Shown: one piece after another, positions 1 to 7,998 of the stretch | How the letters are laid out: every line of letters starts with the position of its first letter | Position numbering within the stretch: the first letter of the stretch is position 1 | DNA from: Mucilaginibacter myungsuensis | Lineage (GTDB): Bacteria > Bacteroidota > Bacteroidia > Sphingobacteriales > Sphingobacteriaceae | Assembly: GCF_015222005.1 (NCBI RefSeq) | Contig: NZ_JADFFL010000003.1 | Span: forward strand, 124,001 to 188,000 | Reading direction: 5' to 3' | DNA: 64,000 nucleotides | Position numbers and translations under genes: made by a program | Notes under the pieces: model-generated | Databases searched by the model: none | Seen by the model: the letters and a program-made list of their open reading frames with translations, nothing else | Told to the model about the DNA's origin: nothing

Positions 1-437
1 GCCATTTCCATCAGGTAATCTTTACCGTTAAAGTTGCGTACTTCTTTGCCTTCGGCTATTTCGGTACCTATGCCGGCCGGGGTGAATATGGCAGGCATAC
101 CGTAACCTGCGGCCATGCAGCGTGTGGCTAAGGTACCTTGCGGGATCAGCTCCACTTCCAATTCGCCGCTTAATAGTTGGCGCTCAAACTCGGCGTTTTC
201 GCCCACGTAGCTGGCAATCATCTTTTTCACCTGGCGTTGTTTCAGCATTAGGCCGATGCCAAAGTCATCTACCCCGGCATTGTTGGATATGCAGGTAAGG
301 TCGGTCACTTTCTTTTTTACCAGCGCGGTAATGCAATTTTCGGGCAGGCCGCAAAGGCCGAAGCCGCCCAGCATCAGGGTGGCGCCGTCGGTAATATCGT
401 GGATGGCCTCGTCGGCGTTGTTAACTACTTTGTTCAT
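1..437 (-). CDS. scoA: 3-oxoacid CoA-transferase subunit A, 3' end beyond window
   Basis: Reading leftward from the ATG at 437-435 gives about 145 residues of a CoA-transferase family I alpha subunit; the C-terminus lies outside the window. Visible family motifs are [10 protein letters not shown] near residue 24, [11 protein letters not shown] near residue 50 and [11 protein letters not shown] near residue 95. The enzyme moves CoA between succinyl-CoA and acetoacetate (or related acids) in ketone-body and short-chain acid metabolism and works as a complex with a B subunit, which is expected just left of the window. The ATG is the first in frame after the divergent intergenic gap. Exact acid specificity (sco versus ato type) cannot be told from this fragment. 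Confidence 0.9.
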   Translation of the reverse strand, partial: MNKVVNNADEAIHDITDGATLMLGGFGLCGLPENCITALVKKKVTDLTCISNNAGVDDFGIGLMLKQRQVKKMIASYVGENAEFERQLLSGELEVELIPQGTLATRCMAAGYGMPAIFTPAGIGTEIAEGKEVRNFNGKDYLMEM

Positions 438-525
438 TGGTCGGTTATTAGTGATCGGTGAATGGTGATCAGTTCCGAATTTTATAATTGGTATATCAAA
501 GTTAACAGGTTTGTGGTGATCTTGA

Positions 526-556
526 TTTGGGTTCACGTTTATATTTTCTACTTTCG
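526..556 (+). promoter_or_regulatory. Bacteroidota-type promoter for the MBL hydrolase gene
   Basis: TTTG at 526-529 is followed after exactly 19 bases by TACTTTCG at 549-556, one mismatch from the TAnnTTTG -7 box. It sits 44 bases before the ATG at 600. The fit is by eye. Confidence 0.45.
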
Positions 557-599
557 ATGCGCTACCATGGTCTATTGACCATCAACCATGAACTAAAAA

Positions 600-1439
600 A
601 TGAAACTCCACACCATCGATACCGGTTTTTTTAAATTAGATGGCGGCGCCATGTTCGGCGTGGTGCCTAAGGCTATTTGGCAAAAGACCAATCCGGCTGA
701 TAGCAATAACCTGTGCACCTGGGCCATGCGCTGCCTGCTTATCGAGGATGGAGACCGACTCATCCTAATAGATACCGGCATAGGCAATAAACAAAGCGAA
801 AAATTCTACAGCCACTATTATCTGCATGGTGATGCTACGTTGGATAGCTCTCTTAAAAACTTAGGCTTTCATCGCGATGATATTACAGATGTATTCCTCA
901 CCCACTTACATTTCGACCATGTAGGCGGCGCGGTCGAGCGTATCGGCGAGACCCTTGCCCCTGCTTTTAAAAACGCCACTTATTGGAGCAACCCGCAACA
1001 CTGGGACTGGGCCGTGTACCCTAACGAGCGCGAGAAGGCTTCGTTCCTGACCGAGAATATTATGCCGATACAGGAGAGCGGTCAACTAAAGTTCGTCGAC
1101 GTGCAGGATGGTGTACAATTCACCAACGAGATTAAGATACGCTTTGCATTCGGCCATACGGATGCGATGATGTTGCCGCAGATCAGTTACAAAGGCAGGC
1201 AGATATTGTACATGGCCGACCTGCTGCCCTCCGTCGGGCATTTGCCTATACCGTATGTAATGGCTTATGATATGTTCCCGCTTAAGACGATGGAGGAACG
1301 CAAGAATTATTGGGCAGAAGCCCTGGCCGGCGACTATATCCTTTATCTGGAACATGACCCGATCAACGAATGCTGCACTTTGCAAATGACCGAGAAGGGT
1401 ATCAGGGTGAAAGAGACGTTTAGGTTGTGTGAGTTGTAA
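600..1439 (+). CDS. MBL-fold metallo-hydrolase
   Basis: A 279-residue cytoplasmic metallo-beta-lactamase-fold protein. The metal-binding core THLHFDHVGG (HxHxDH) lies near residue 100, a further His is in GHTDAM near 196, an Asp in MADLLPS near 216, and a late His in EHDP near 262, so the di-metal site looks complete. The family includes lactonases, glyoxalases and other hydrolases; the length and spacing resemble the N-acyl homoserine lactonase-like or general MBL hydrolases, but no substrate can be assigned. There is no signal peptide. It is a single-gene unit, divergent from the CoA-transferase gene, with a plausible promoter at 526-556. Confidence 0.88.
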   Translation: MKLHTIDTGFFKLDGGAMFGVVPKAIWQKTNPADSNNLCTWAMRCLLIEDGDRLILIDTGIGNKQSEKFYSHYYLHGDATLDSSLKNLGFHRDDITDVFLTHLHFDHVGGAVERIGETLAPAFKNATYWSNPQHWDWAVYPNEREKASFLTENIMPIQESGQLKFVDVQDGVQFTNEIKIRFAFGHTDAMMLPQISYKGRQILYMADLLPSVGHLPIPYVMAYDMFPLKTMEERKNYWAEALAGDYILYLEHDPINECCTLQMTEKGIRVKETFRLCEL

Positions 1440-1457
1440 ATATCGGGCTGCTCACCC

Positions 1458-1597
1458 TGCACCGTGAGGTGCAAAAGCTTTGTAGGATATACCGACCGTT
1501 TCGCCGTGCTCCGTAGGTGCACAACCTGAGTTCAGCACCTACGGAGCTGTGTATTGGTTTATATGATAGCTACAAAGCTTGAACCTCGCTGAGGTTC
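1458..1597. repeat. Nested palindromic intergenic element
   Basis: Four inverted repeats are packed in 140 bases between convergent genes. TGCACC/GGTGCA is at 1458-1473. Outer arms AAGCTTTGTAG (1475-1485) and CTACAAAGCTT (1570-1580) enclose inner arms GCTCCGTAGGTGC (1508-1520) and GCACCTACGGAGC (1535-1547). GAACCTC/GAGGTTC closes the element at 1581-1597. No ORF is present. The organisation resembles a REP- or MITE-like dispersed element and not a simple terminator, though it could also end transcription from both sides. Confidence 0.7.
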
Positions 1598-1623
1598 TAG
1601 CATCAACTAAACTTCAGAACCCC

Positions 1624-2355
1624 TCAAAATTTCTTCATCCACAACCCCGCTAACGTGGCCACCGTATTCATCAGCATGTGCAACACCACTCCCCACGCAA
1701 AGCCATTCTTAAACCTCACATAGGTTATCCCCCACCCCATGATCAGTTGCGGGATCACATAAATGGGATAGATCCAAAACAACGACAACTCCGGTCGGTA
1801 ATTGCTCACATGCATCAGCGCGAAGGCGACCATAGATAAGATGATCAAGCGATGCTTTACAATATCACTGACCTGTGCAGTAGCCCCTGACGGGATGTTG
1901 CGGTAACGAAAAAGCAAGGTAAACAATGCGCCTGTTGCCAGACCAATAGTTATCGGCAGCCACAATTGGGGCGTGACACGCTTTAATATCGCCATGCCAA
2001 AATAAACCATCGCGATCAAGGCCGATACCGCGATGTACCGCTTTTTAAAATTCAGCCATAACCTAAAGATCAGCTCCTCCATCAGCGGACCGATCACACA
2101 AATAAAAGTCACCGCCAGTGGCTTGCCTAAATATTTATAAAGCTGACTGAATTGCTTTTGATTAATATCCAGCAAGCTTTTGTGATGCAGCACCTCCTTA
2201 ACAAACTTATCCGCAAGTACAAGTATAGGGCCAACAGCGATCAACCCTAAAAACACCAGTCCGTAGGTTTTAAATACCCGCAGCAATTTTGCCCCGAAAG
2301 TCTGATCGGGTTGCAGGGAGGGGTATTGGCTTACGGTGAATAGTTCTTGAAACAT
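1624..2355 (-). CDS. CPBP family intramembrane metalloprotease (CAAX protease-like)
   Basis: A 243-residue polytopic membrane protein with about six to seven hydrophobic segments. Three signatures of the CPBP/Abi family are visible: EELIFR in a cytosolic-face segment near residue 90, FALMH (FxxxH) near residue 178, and the HMLMN motif near residue 228. In this family the two Glu and the His residues form a membrane-embedded metal site; members process prenylated proteins or small peptides, or act in bacteriocin self-protection. The substrate here is unknown. It runs leftward, 28 bases after the start of the downstream thioredoxin gene's neighbour, and ends next to the palindromic element at 1458-1597. 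Confidence 0.85.
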   Translation of the reverse strand: MFQELFTVSQYPSLQPDQTFGAKLLRVFKTYGLVFLGLIAVGPILVLADKFVKEVLHHKSLLDINQKQFSQLYKYLGKPLAVTFICVIGPLMEELIFRLWLNFKKRYIAVSALIAMVYFGMAILKRVTPQLWLPITIGLATGALFTLLFRYRNIPSGATAQVSDIVKHRLIILSMVAFALMHVSNYRPELSLFWIYPIYVIPQLIMGWGITYVRFKNGFAWGVVLHMLMNTVATLAGLWMKKF

Positions 2356-2383
2356 CGGTCTGTTTATGCGCTTTACGGCAGCG

Positions 2384-3571
2384 CTATTTCTTCTTTAGTT
2401 TGTCCTTTACAAATAGGATCATTTCCTTACCTCTCAGATCCTTGCCAATGATCTTACCTGTAGGGTCAAGCAAAAAATTAGTTGGCAGACCGGTGATCTT
2501 CATATCCTTAACTATTGGTGAAGCCCACCCTTTGTCGGCTATCAGGTGTACAAAGTTGATGGTACCGTCCTGCGCTATCGCTTTGCGCCAGCCGGCATCG
2601 CTCTCGTCTATCGATACGCTTAGGATCATAAAATTGTCTTTGCCATAAAGTTTCAAAGCCTCTTTCAGGTTAGGCATTTCTTCTCGGCATGGTGCGCACC
2701 AGCTTGCCCAAAAGTCTACCAATACATATTTACCTTTAAATTTGGACAGGCCGGTAAGTTTTCCTTCCAGGTCGGGTAGCGTAAAATTAGTTAACCGGCT
2801 ACCTACAAGTGGGGCACTGTAACTTACTTTTTCTACAGCCGGGGCGCTGGTATTCGACTTATCGTAAGCGTCGATACCTTTCAGCATTACGCTATCCGCG
2901 GCGAACTTGTTTCTTAAACCCGCATGATCCTCCGGCGAAAATTGAACTTTTAACAAGCGAGCACTTGCCAATGCAAGCCCCACCATAGTTGGACTTTCAG
3001 AGGTAAGCACTTGTTTTTTAACGGTACTGATCAGTACAGCGGTGATAGAATCTATTTGGTGCTGTAAAGCAATGGTATCCCCTTTACCCGAAATGATCGC
3101 CGACAAACGTTGATCACTTTTTTGGATACGCAACTTATAAAGATCGCTCACCTTTTTGCTACCATCAAAAACCTCCTTAGTACGTTCGGATCCACTGAAA
3201 GTAGTATAATTGATAACACCTTCGGGACCAAGATCGCTGTTAATGACCAAATGGTCGCCCGCTTTTAGTACCGGAATAATAAATCCAAATCCTTTTTTGA
3301 AGAATTGGATGTTCAATCGCTGTTCACCAATTTCTTCTGGCACATCTACGGTAACCATGACCTGTTCGTCGGGCTTTAGACCAAGTGCAGTGGACGAGAT
3401 CACCCGAGACCTGCCGTCGGTTGTGAAAGCGCTGATAGCTAAGGCTTGCTGGGGCGAATTTTTAATATTAAGCTCCATGGTGGCCGCCCGCGATGTGATC
3501 GCTTGTTGGCCGAAAGTATTAATGGATGATGATAAGAAGATGAGAGAAAATAAGATCTTCAGGTGTCGCAT
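2384..3571 (-). CDS. TlpA-type thiol-disulfide oxidoreductase, periplasmic
   Basis: A 395-residue exported protein. Residues 1-22 form a signal peptide ending near FGQQ. The middle (about 25-250) is a low-similarity beta/helical domain of the sort that precedes thioredoxin domains in Bacteroidota TlpA/DUF4369-like proteins. The C-terminal 140 residues are a redoxin domain with FWASWCAPCREEMP near residue 290, so both cysteines of CxxC are present, and a cis-Pro segment TGLPTNF near 362. It probably reduces or reshuffles disulfides of envelope proteins. It lies between the CPBP protease gene and the XRE/DUF2975 operon on the same strand and may be a separate transcript. Confidence 0.88.
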   Translation of the reverse strand: MRHLKILFSLIFLSSSINTFGQQAITSRAATMELNIKNSPQQALAISAFTTDGRSRVISSTALGLKPDEQVMVTVDVPEEIGEQRLNIQFFKKGFGFIIPVLKAGDHLVINSDLGPEGVINYTTFSGSERTKEVFDGSKKVSDLYKLRIQKSDQRLSAIISGKGDTIALQHQIDSITAVLISTVKKQVLTSESPTMVGLALASARLLKVQFSPEDHAGLRNKFAADSVMLKGIDAYDKSNTSAPAVEKVSYSAPLVGSRLTNFTLPDLEGKLTGLSKFKGKYVLVDFWASWCAPCREEMPNLKEALKLYGKDNFMILSVSIDESDAGWRKAIAQDGTINFVHLIADKGWASPIVKDMKITGLPTNFLLDPTGKIIGKDLRGKEMILFVKDKLKKK

Positions 3572-3609
3572 AAGATCGGGTCAGGTTAATTGCTTAGGCA
3601 ACAGTAAAA

Positions 3610-3834
3610 CTAACCAAATTGTTCATCACCACTTACCTTAAACTCCAAAATGTCACCCGGCTGGCAATCCAGCGCCAGGCAAATGGCCTCTAAGGTTTCC
3701 AGCCGTATGGCTTTGGCCTTGCCCGTTTTAAGGATGGACAGGTTTGACAGTGTTATCCCTACGCGGGCGCTCAACTCGTTGAGGGACATTTTGCGTTTAG
3801 CCATCATTACGTCTAAATTGATAATTATGGGCAT
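3610..3834 (-). CDS. XRE-family HTH regulator (YozG-like), partner of DUF2975 proteins
   Basis: A 74-residue protein that is almost only a helix-turn-helix: RKMSLNELSARVGITLSNLS is followed by a recognition-helix region and LEAICLALDCQPGDILE, the typical end of the small Cro/C1 type found beside DUF2975 genes. Its ATG begins two bases after the stop of the DUF2975 gene, so the two are translationally linked. Family knowledge says the pair is a common Gram-positive and Bacteroidota unit of unknown role. It is last in a leftward operon whose promoter at 6059-6089 carries a twin AT-rich palindrome that could be its own operator (inference). Confidence 0.87.
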   Translation of the reverse strand: MPIIINLDVMMAKRKMSLNELSARVGITLSNLSILKTGKAKAIRLETLEAICLALDCQPGDILEFKVSGDEQFG

Positions 3835-3836
3835 GG

Positions 3837-4454
3837 CTATACGGTAAGATCTATCTCTTGCTTGTTTTTAATGGCGTTTTTGTACAACGCTAACACCGCT
3901 GTAAAGATGGCGAAGTAAAACAGGTATCGTAACCAATCCGAAAAAAACAAGTCCTGTATAGGGTAAGCGTAGCCATATTCGGTGTTACCATGAAAGTGAT
4001 CCACTACCCAGCGGGTAGTGTACCATCTACTTCCCTTATCGGCCGCAACAAACAGCACCGACACCAAAAATATGCTATGAAGCAGCTTTGAATGATCATG
4101 CTTAAAAGGATCATGAAGGTCTATTCTATAGAGTAACACCGTAACCAATAACGCGCCGATAGCAAAGATCAAAATAGTAGCTATGCTTACACCCGATCCA
4201 ATTGACAAAAGGAAATACTCCATACAAGTGCTTGCTTTTGTTTGCAGCACAGCACTTTGCCACCGTTCGGAAGTGTGGTATTTGATCCCGCCTACCACAA
4301 CAACGCCATATTTGGCCGTCGGGGTCTTTATTGATACTTGCCTGCCCGGTTTAAAACTCGCTATCAAAATTATAACAGAAAAGACAAAAGCCAAGACCGC
4401 AACGGCCATAAGTATAAACTTAGCTTCTTTCAATTCATCTTTAAAAAACATCAT
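3837..4454 (-). CDS. DUF2975 family membrane protein
   Basis: A 205-residue protein with four predicted membrane segments (about residues 13-33, 84-107, 121-141 and 174-194). The first loop contains YHTSERW, matching the DGELWHRPK-type loop of its paralogues, and the chain ends KNKQEIDLTV, the characteristic short charged tail of DUF2975 proteins. Function of the family is unknown; it is usually found with a small XRE regulator, as here. It is the third intact member of a tandem array, more divergent than the other two. Spacing to the upstream paralogue is 17 bases and to the regulator two bases. Confidence 0.8.
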   Translation of the reverse strand: MMFFKDELKEAKFILMAVAVLAFVFSVIILIASFKPGRQVSIKTPTAKYGVVVVGGIKYHTSERWQSAVLQTKASTCMEYFLLSIGSGVSIATILIFAIGALLVTVLLYRIDLHDPFKHDHSKLLHSIFLVSVLFVAADKGSRWYTTRWVVDHFHGNTEYGYAYPIQDLFFSDWLRYLFYFAIFTAVLALYKNAIKNKQEIDLTV

Positions 4455-4471
4455 ATTTTTAGTTTTATTGA

Positions 4472-5092
4472 TCAGATGGTTAACTCTGCTTCTTTTTGTT
4501 GCTCGAGAGCCTTGGTTGGAATAATGGACAGGAAACCCAACAAAGGCAGCAAGATACCGCCGGGCGTTAATTTACCACCAACAATAGCGCTAAAGCGGTT
4601 ATGGGTGATGTATGCTATATAATTGTGCCCTACCTTAAGCCTTACAAGTTCGGCCACCACCTCTATTAACACAACCAGGCTAATTACGATGGCAAACCCG
4701 GTAACCATCCTTTTGGTAAACACAGCACCGTCCCGCGAGCCTTTGAAGGTATATAGGATAGCGCCGGACAAGACCAACACCGTAAACACATCTACAAGAT
4801 CCGCAACATGCCCGCCAATAACATTCAGCATAGCAGCTTCGGTAAGCGATCGCGGACGCCAATAAAGTTCGCCTTGGGTACCTGTGGTGTAAGTACCGCG
4901 CCCGTCGGCCAAAACATGGTTATTATAGGTACCCAACCCGGTGTTAGCACGCAAGTTTACATTCAGGTACACCCCGCGCTCCAGGCTGCGTTGGGCATTG
5001 CGGTAGCATTGCCAGCCTGTAAAAAACAAATAAAAGATAGACAACAGTACAAATAGCTTCTTCCTGGTCTCGATAGAAAGGTCCTTCGTCAT
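4472..5092 (-). CDS. DUF2975 family membrane protein, tandem paralogue
   Basis: A 206-residue four-helix membrane protein. The extracytoplasmic loop has GTYTTGTQGELYWRPRSLTE near residues 65-84, and the C-terminus LEQQKEAELTI is nearly identical to that of the paralogue at 5393-6007 and to the detached tail of the damaged copy at 5103-5374. Its leader (ATGATAAGTTTAAAT-like sequence before the start) also resembles the leader of the neighbouring copies, which supports local duplication of gene plus spacer. Function unknown; likely acts with the XRE protein encoded at 3610-3834. Confidence 0.82.
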   Translation of the reverse strand: MTKDLSIETRKKLFVLLSIFYLFFTGWQCYRNAQRSLERGVYLNVNLRANTGLGTYNNHVLADGRGTYTTGTQGELYWRPRSLTEAAMLNVIGGHVADLVDVFTVLVLSGAILYTFKGSRDGAVFTKRMVTGFAIVISLVVLIEVVAELVRLKVGHNYIAYITHNRFSAIVGGKLTPGGILLPLLGFLSIIPTKALEQQKEAELTI

Positions 5093-5102
5093 TATGATAA
5101 GT

Positions 5103-5374
5103 TTAAATGGTTAATTCTGCTTCTTTCTGCAAATCTACCCCTTAGGTTTCCAGTCGAGCCGGCCTGTTGTACCCGACGAGAACTTGTTCCCGTCTTCAAG
5201 TAATTGGTCGTTAGGTTTTACCAGTTCGTAGCTGGTGGCTTCTACCTGCAACCTGATCCCATGATCTGCCCAAGCGTAAGACCTGAAAAGAAAGATCGCT
5301 GACAGTATCCCTAAATAAATGAGGATAAGTTTAATAAACGAAGGCTTTTTTGCTTGCAGTGATGACGTTGTCAT
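5103..5374 (-). pseudogene. DUF2975 paralogue with internal deletion and frameshift
   Basis: The open frame from 5374 gives 79 residues: one membrane segment and the loop ending SSGTTGRLDWKPKG, then a stop at 5135. Past that stop, in another frame, the bases encode GVDLQKEAELTI and a stop at 5103-5105. That is the exact family tail. Aligning with the paralogue at 5393-6007, the WHRPK loop has been joined to the final 13 residues, losing about 110 codons and three membrane segments, with a frame change at the junction. The upstream and downstream spacers are intact, so it is still inside the operon. The short first-helix product could still be made; I judge it a pseudogene. Confidence 0.8.
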
Positions 5375-5392
5375 AATGATATAGTGATAAGT

Positions 5393-6007
5393 TTAGATAG
5401 TAAGGTCGGCTTCCTTCTGTAACTCCAATCCCCGTTTGGGTATCTCTAACAGCAAAAGCATAATGATGAACATAAACATGCCTGTAGATACATTACTGCC
5501 TTTATAAATACCCTTAAAGTGCCCGTTAGTAATGTAAGGCACATAGTGCGTGGCGATAAGGCTACGAGAAAAGTCGATAATCATATTGGTAAAGATCAAA
5601 CCTGTACCTAAAAAAAACAGGCCGGCTAACATACTTTTGTTAAGAACGAGACCGGTGGTTTGCTTGCGGAAGATCCAATACGTCATCCCGATCACCATGA
5701 TCAGTTGCAACGATGTCAGCACATCGATGCCGGGGTTGCTATAAGTTTGCAGCAACATTACTTCGCCAAAGTTTTTAGGACGATGCCAAAGTTCGCCGTC
5801 GAAACCGGTAAAATACTGATCACCACCGGGTACAGCCCACTCTTTGCGGTCGATGAAATTATTGTTGATGCCATGTACGGGTATCGCCATTTGTTCACCC
5901 GCAATAAAAGCTGCCGAAACTATAGGTGTAACACAGGCGATGAATAAAAAAATGGCTAAAATGATGAATGACCGCTGCCTCCAGGCCGTGAAAGTGTAAG
6001 GGTCCAT
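5393..6007 (-). CDS. DUF2975 family membrane protein, first gene of array
   Basis: A 204-residue protein with four membrane segments (about 12-33, 85-107, 122-143 and 172-190), a loop with FTGFDGELWHRPKNFGE and the family tail LELQKEADLTI. It is the promoter-proximal member of a five-cistron leftward array ending with the XRE regulator. A near-perfect vegetative promoter lies 52 bases upstream. The family's biochemical role is not known; the tandem copies differ mainly in the extracytoplasmic loop, as would be expected of proteins sensing or capturing different ligands (inference). Confidence 0.82.
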   Translation of the reverse strand: MDPYTFTAWRQRSFIILAIFLFIACVTPIVSAAFIAGEQMAIPVHGINNNFIDRKEWAVPGGDQYFTGFDGELWHRPKNFGEVMLLQTYSNPGIDVLTSLQLIMVIGMTYWIFRKQTTGLVLNKSMLAGLFFLGTGLIFTNMIIDFSRSLIATHYVPYITNGHFKGIYKGSNVSTGMFMFIIMLLLLEIPKRGLELQKEADLTI

Positions 6008-6058
6008 GATACGTACTTAGGTTAAGAGGTTTATAGGAAAAGGAATAAATTAACGATA

Positions 6059-6089
6059 CAAATGTAAAAGATATTTATTACAAATCAAA
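6059..6089 (-). promoter_or_regulatory. Vegetative promoter of the DUF2975/XRE operon
   Basis: Read on the minus strand, TTTG (6089-6086) is separated by exactly 19 bases from TACATTTG (6066-6059). This is a full match to the Bacteroidota consensus TTTG-N19-TAnnTTTG. The start codon of the first DUF2975 gene lies 52 bases further at 6007. Confidence 0.8.
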
Positions 6090-6120
6090 ATAAATTTATT
6101 GATTTACAATAAATTTATAC
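6088..6120. promoter_or_regulatory. Twin palindromic AT-rich sites, candidate XRE operator
   Basis: AATAAATTTATTG-like sequence occurs at about 6089-6101 and again as CAATAAATTTATA at about 6107-6119, with the TAAATTTA cores starting 19 bases apart (6091 and 6110), about two helical turns. The first copy touches the -33 box of the leftward promoter. Autoregulation by the XRE protein of the operon is an inference; AT-rich DNA makes short palindromes easy to find by chance. Confidence 0.4.
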
Positions 6121-6179
6121 CCTCTATACTAAATTCATTATTAACATATTGTAAAATCACTTGTATAAGTAATACGCAG

Positions 6180-6211
6180 TTGTTATTTTTCGTAACAATT
6201 TTCTACCTTTG
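6180..6211 (+). promoter_or_regulatory. Promoter of rpoD
   Basis: A clear -7 box TACCTTTG is at 6204-6211. A TTG at 6180-6182 lies 21 bases before it, slightly longer than the usual 19. The start codon of rpoD is 46 bases downstream of the -7 box. Confidence 0.55.
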
Positions 6212-6256
6212 CACGTTCTATTCTAAATCATAAAAGAATAGAGGTAATTTTAATAG

Positions 6257-7117
6257 ATGAGACAACTCAAGATAACCCAATCCATCACCAACCGTGAATC
6301 GCAGTCGTTAGACAAGTATCTTCACGAGATAGGTAAGGTTGACCTGATCACGGCCGAAGAGGAAGTAATACTTGCTCAAAAGATCCGCGAAGGTGATCAG
6401 GCCGCGCTGGAACGCCTGACCAAAACCAACTTACGTTTCGTTGTTTCGGTTGCTAAGCAATATCAAAATCAAGGATTGACCCTTGGCGACCTTATTAACG
6501 AAGGCAACTTGGGTTTGATCAAAGCAGCCAAGCGTTTTGACGAGACCAAAGGTTTTAAATTTATCTCATACGCAGTTTGGTGGATCCGTCAGTCTATCCT
6601 GCAGGCTATTGCCGAGCAATCGCGTATCGTACGTTTACCCCTGAACCAGGTAGGATCATTGAGCAAGATCAGCAAGGCATTCTCTAAATTAGAGCAAGAG
6701 TACGAGCGTGAACCATCGCCTGAGGAATTGGCCGATATTTTAGAGACCACCGTAGATAAGATATCCGACACGCTGAGCAACTCGGGCCGTCACGTATCTA
6801 TGGATGCCCCATTTGTTCAAGGTGAAGAAAATACGCTATTGGACGTACTGGAGAACAAAGAACCGAATACCGACTCTATCCTGATCAACGAGTCGTTATC
6901 AGAAGAGATCAAGCGTTCTTTATCTACCCTGACCGAGCGCGAGCGCGAGATCATTGTATTATTCTTTGGACTGGGTACCAACCACCCGCTATCGTTAGAA
7001 GAGATAGGCGAAAAATTTAACCTTACCCGCGAACGTGTTCGCCAGATCAAGGATAAAGCTTTACAACGCCTAAGACATACCAGCCGCAGTAAGATCTTAA
7101 AATCGTACTTAGGCTAA
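6257..7117 (+). CDS. rpoD: Primary RNA polymerase sigma factor (RpoD/SigA)
   Basis: A 286-residue sigma-70 protein of the short Bacteroidota type that lacks the large region 1.1 and non-conserved insert. Region 1.2 starts [16 protein letters not shown]; region 2 contains [32 protein letters not shown] and [16 protein letters not shown]; region 3 follows at about 125-200; region 4.2 is [20 protein letters not shown] with the C-terminal KALQRLRH helix. It directs core polymerase to TTTG/TAnnTTTG promoters, and such promoters are visible in this window. Monocistronic: its own promoter at 6180-6211 and a strong hairpin terminator at 7132-7168. Confidence 0.97.
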   Translation: MRQLKITQSITNRESQSLDKYLHEIGKVDLITAEEEVILAQKIREGDQAALERLTKTNLRFVVSVAKQYQNQGLTLGDLINEGNLGLIKAAKRFDETKGFKFISYAVWWIRQSILQAIAEQSRIVRLPLNQVGSLSKISKAFSKLEQEYEREPSPEELADILETTVDKISDTLSNSGRHVSMDAPFVQGEENTLLDVLENKEPNTDSILINESLSEEIKRSLSTLTEREREIIVLFFGLGTNHPLSLEEIGEKFNLTRERVRQIKDKALQRLRHTSRSKILKSYLG

Positions 7118-7131
7118 TATATTATTACCCT

Positions 7132-7168
7132 AAAAAAACCTCGCGAATATGATCGCGGGGTTTTTTTA
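7132..7168 (+). terminator. Rho-independent terminator of rpoD
   Basis: Stem CCTCGCG / CGCGGGG with flanking A-run and T-run (TTTTTTTA), loop AATATGAT, 15 bases after the rpoD stop. Confidence 0.9.
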
Positions 7169-7296
7169 TATTTTTTTATTATTCCTAAAACCTTTTGTTG
7201 TAGCGTTACGTATAAATACATTACGAAACTTATATTAGAACCTACAATTACACATATTAATTAAATATAAAAATATTTTACTAACAGAAAATAAAA

Positions 7297-7313
7297 TGGC
7301 TAATTTTTAGCCA
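7297..7313. promoter_or_regulatory. Perfect inverted repeat before the fulvocin-like gene
   Basis: TGGCTAA-TTT-TTAGCCA, two perfect 7-base arms with a 3-base spacer, ends 17 bases before the ATG at 7331. It could be an operator or an RNA hairpin near the ribosome-binding region. I found no TAnnTTTG box in the 160 bases upstream, so this gene may use another sigma factor or a weak promoter. Confidence 0.4.
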
Positions 7314-7330
7314 ATAATTAAAATGCGATC

Positions 7331-7987
7331 ATGAAAAAAATCATTACTTTATCATTACTATTAGGCACCCTGCTTTTTGCGCAGTGTAAGAAGGATGCCG
7401 CCGTTACCGAAGCACCTGCTGCTACCGAAACTATCAAAGCAGGTTCGGAGACCGTTACCGTAACACAAGAAAATCAACTTGCTGTACAAAGCGTTTTTAG
7501 CCTGCCTAACAAAAAACTTATTAAGTTAGGTTTTAAAACTCTGGAGTCGGTAGAAAAATACCTTTTCTGGATAGAGAACATACGTAAAGCATCCGCAAAA
7601 TACACTCCTGAACAAAAAGCGGTAGTTAACGAGTTTGTTGCTTTTTTACGCCCTAAACACTTCACCGACGACTACAAAAGTGAACTACTGATCTTTTCTA
7701 TCAAATGGGAAGAAAAAGCAACTAAAGTTTTAAGCACACAACAGTTGCAATATCTTATCTATGATGTTGCCACCAGCAGCGATCTGCAAGTAAATGGTGT
7801 AGATGCCGGCGGCTCGGGAACTTGTGACTGTAGCCAATCGTCACCTTTTTGCGCTCGAGGTTGGGATCCAAAAGAAGGTTGCGAGCCACAATTAACAGCA
7901 GCATGCTCATCAACAGATGGCTGTGGATTAGGCTGGGCTTACAGATGTAATGGCCTGTGCTTTTCTCAAAAAGAAAATGCTGAGTAA
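7331..7987 (+). CDS. Fulvocin C-like bacteriocin precursor (8-cysteine C-terminal peptide)
   Basis: A 218-residue exported precursor. Residues 1-20 look like a lipoprotein signal (LLFAQCKK). The middle (about 45-150) is a helical propeptide with KYTPEQKAVVNEFVAFLRPK and IKWEEKATKVLSTQQLQYL, a pattern I know from Bacteroidota proteins annotated as bacteriocin fulvocin C-related. The last 55 residues hold eight cysteines: CDC, FC, GCE, AAC, then GCGLGWAYRCNGLC. Fulvocin C of Myxococcus fulvus is a small, very stable bacteriocin with four disulfides and the same spacing style at its end (GCG-GW-Y-CNG). A Gly-Gly lies just before the Cys domain (DAGGSGTCDC), a possible release site (inference). 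Followed by DUF1573 and membrane-thioredoxin genes that fit disulfide maturation. Confidence 0.82.
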   Translation: MKKIITLSLLLGTLLFAQCKKDAAVTEAPAATETIKAGSETVTVTQENQLAVQSVFSLPNKKLIKLGFKTLESVEKYLFWIENIRKASAKYTPEQKAVVNEFVAFLRPKHFTDDYKSELLIFSIKWEEKATKVLSTQQLQYLIYDVATSSDLQVNGVDAGGSGTCDCSQSSPFCARGWDPKEGCEPQLTAACSSTDGCGLGWAYRCNGLCFSQKENAE

Positions 7988-7998
7988 TAACTGAGTAG

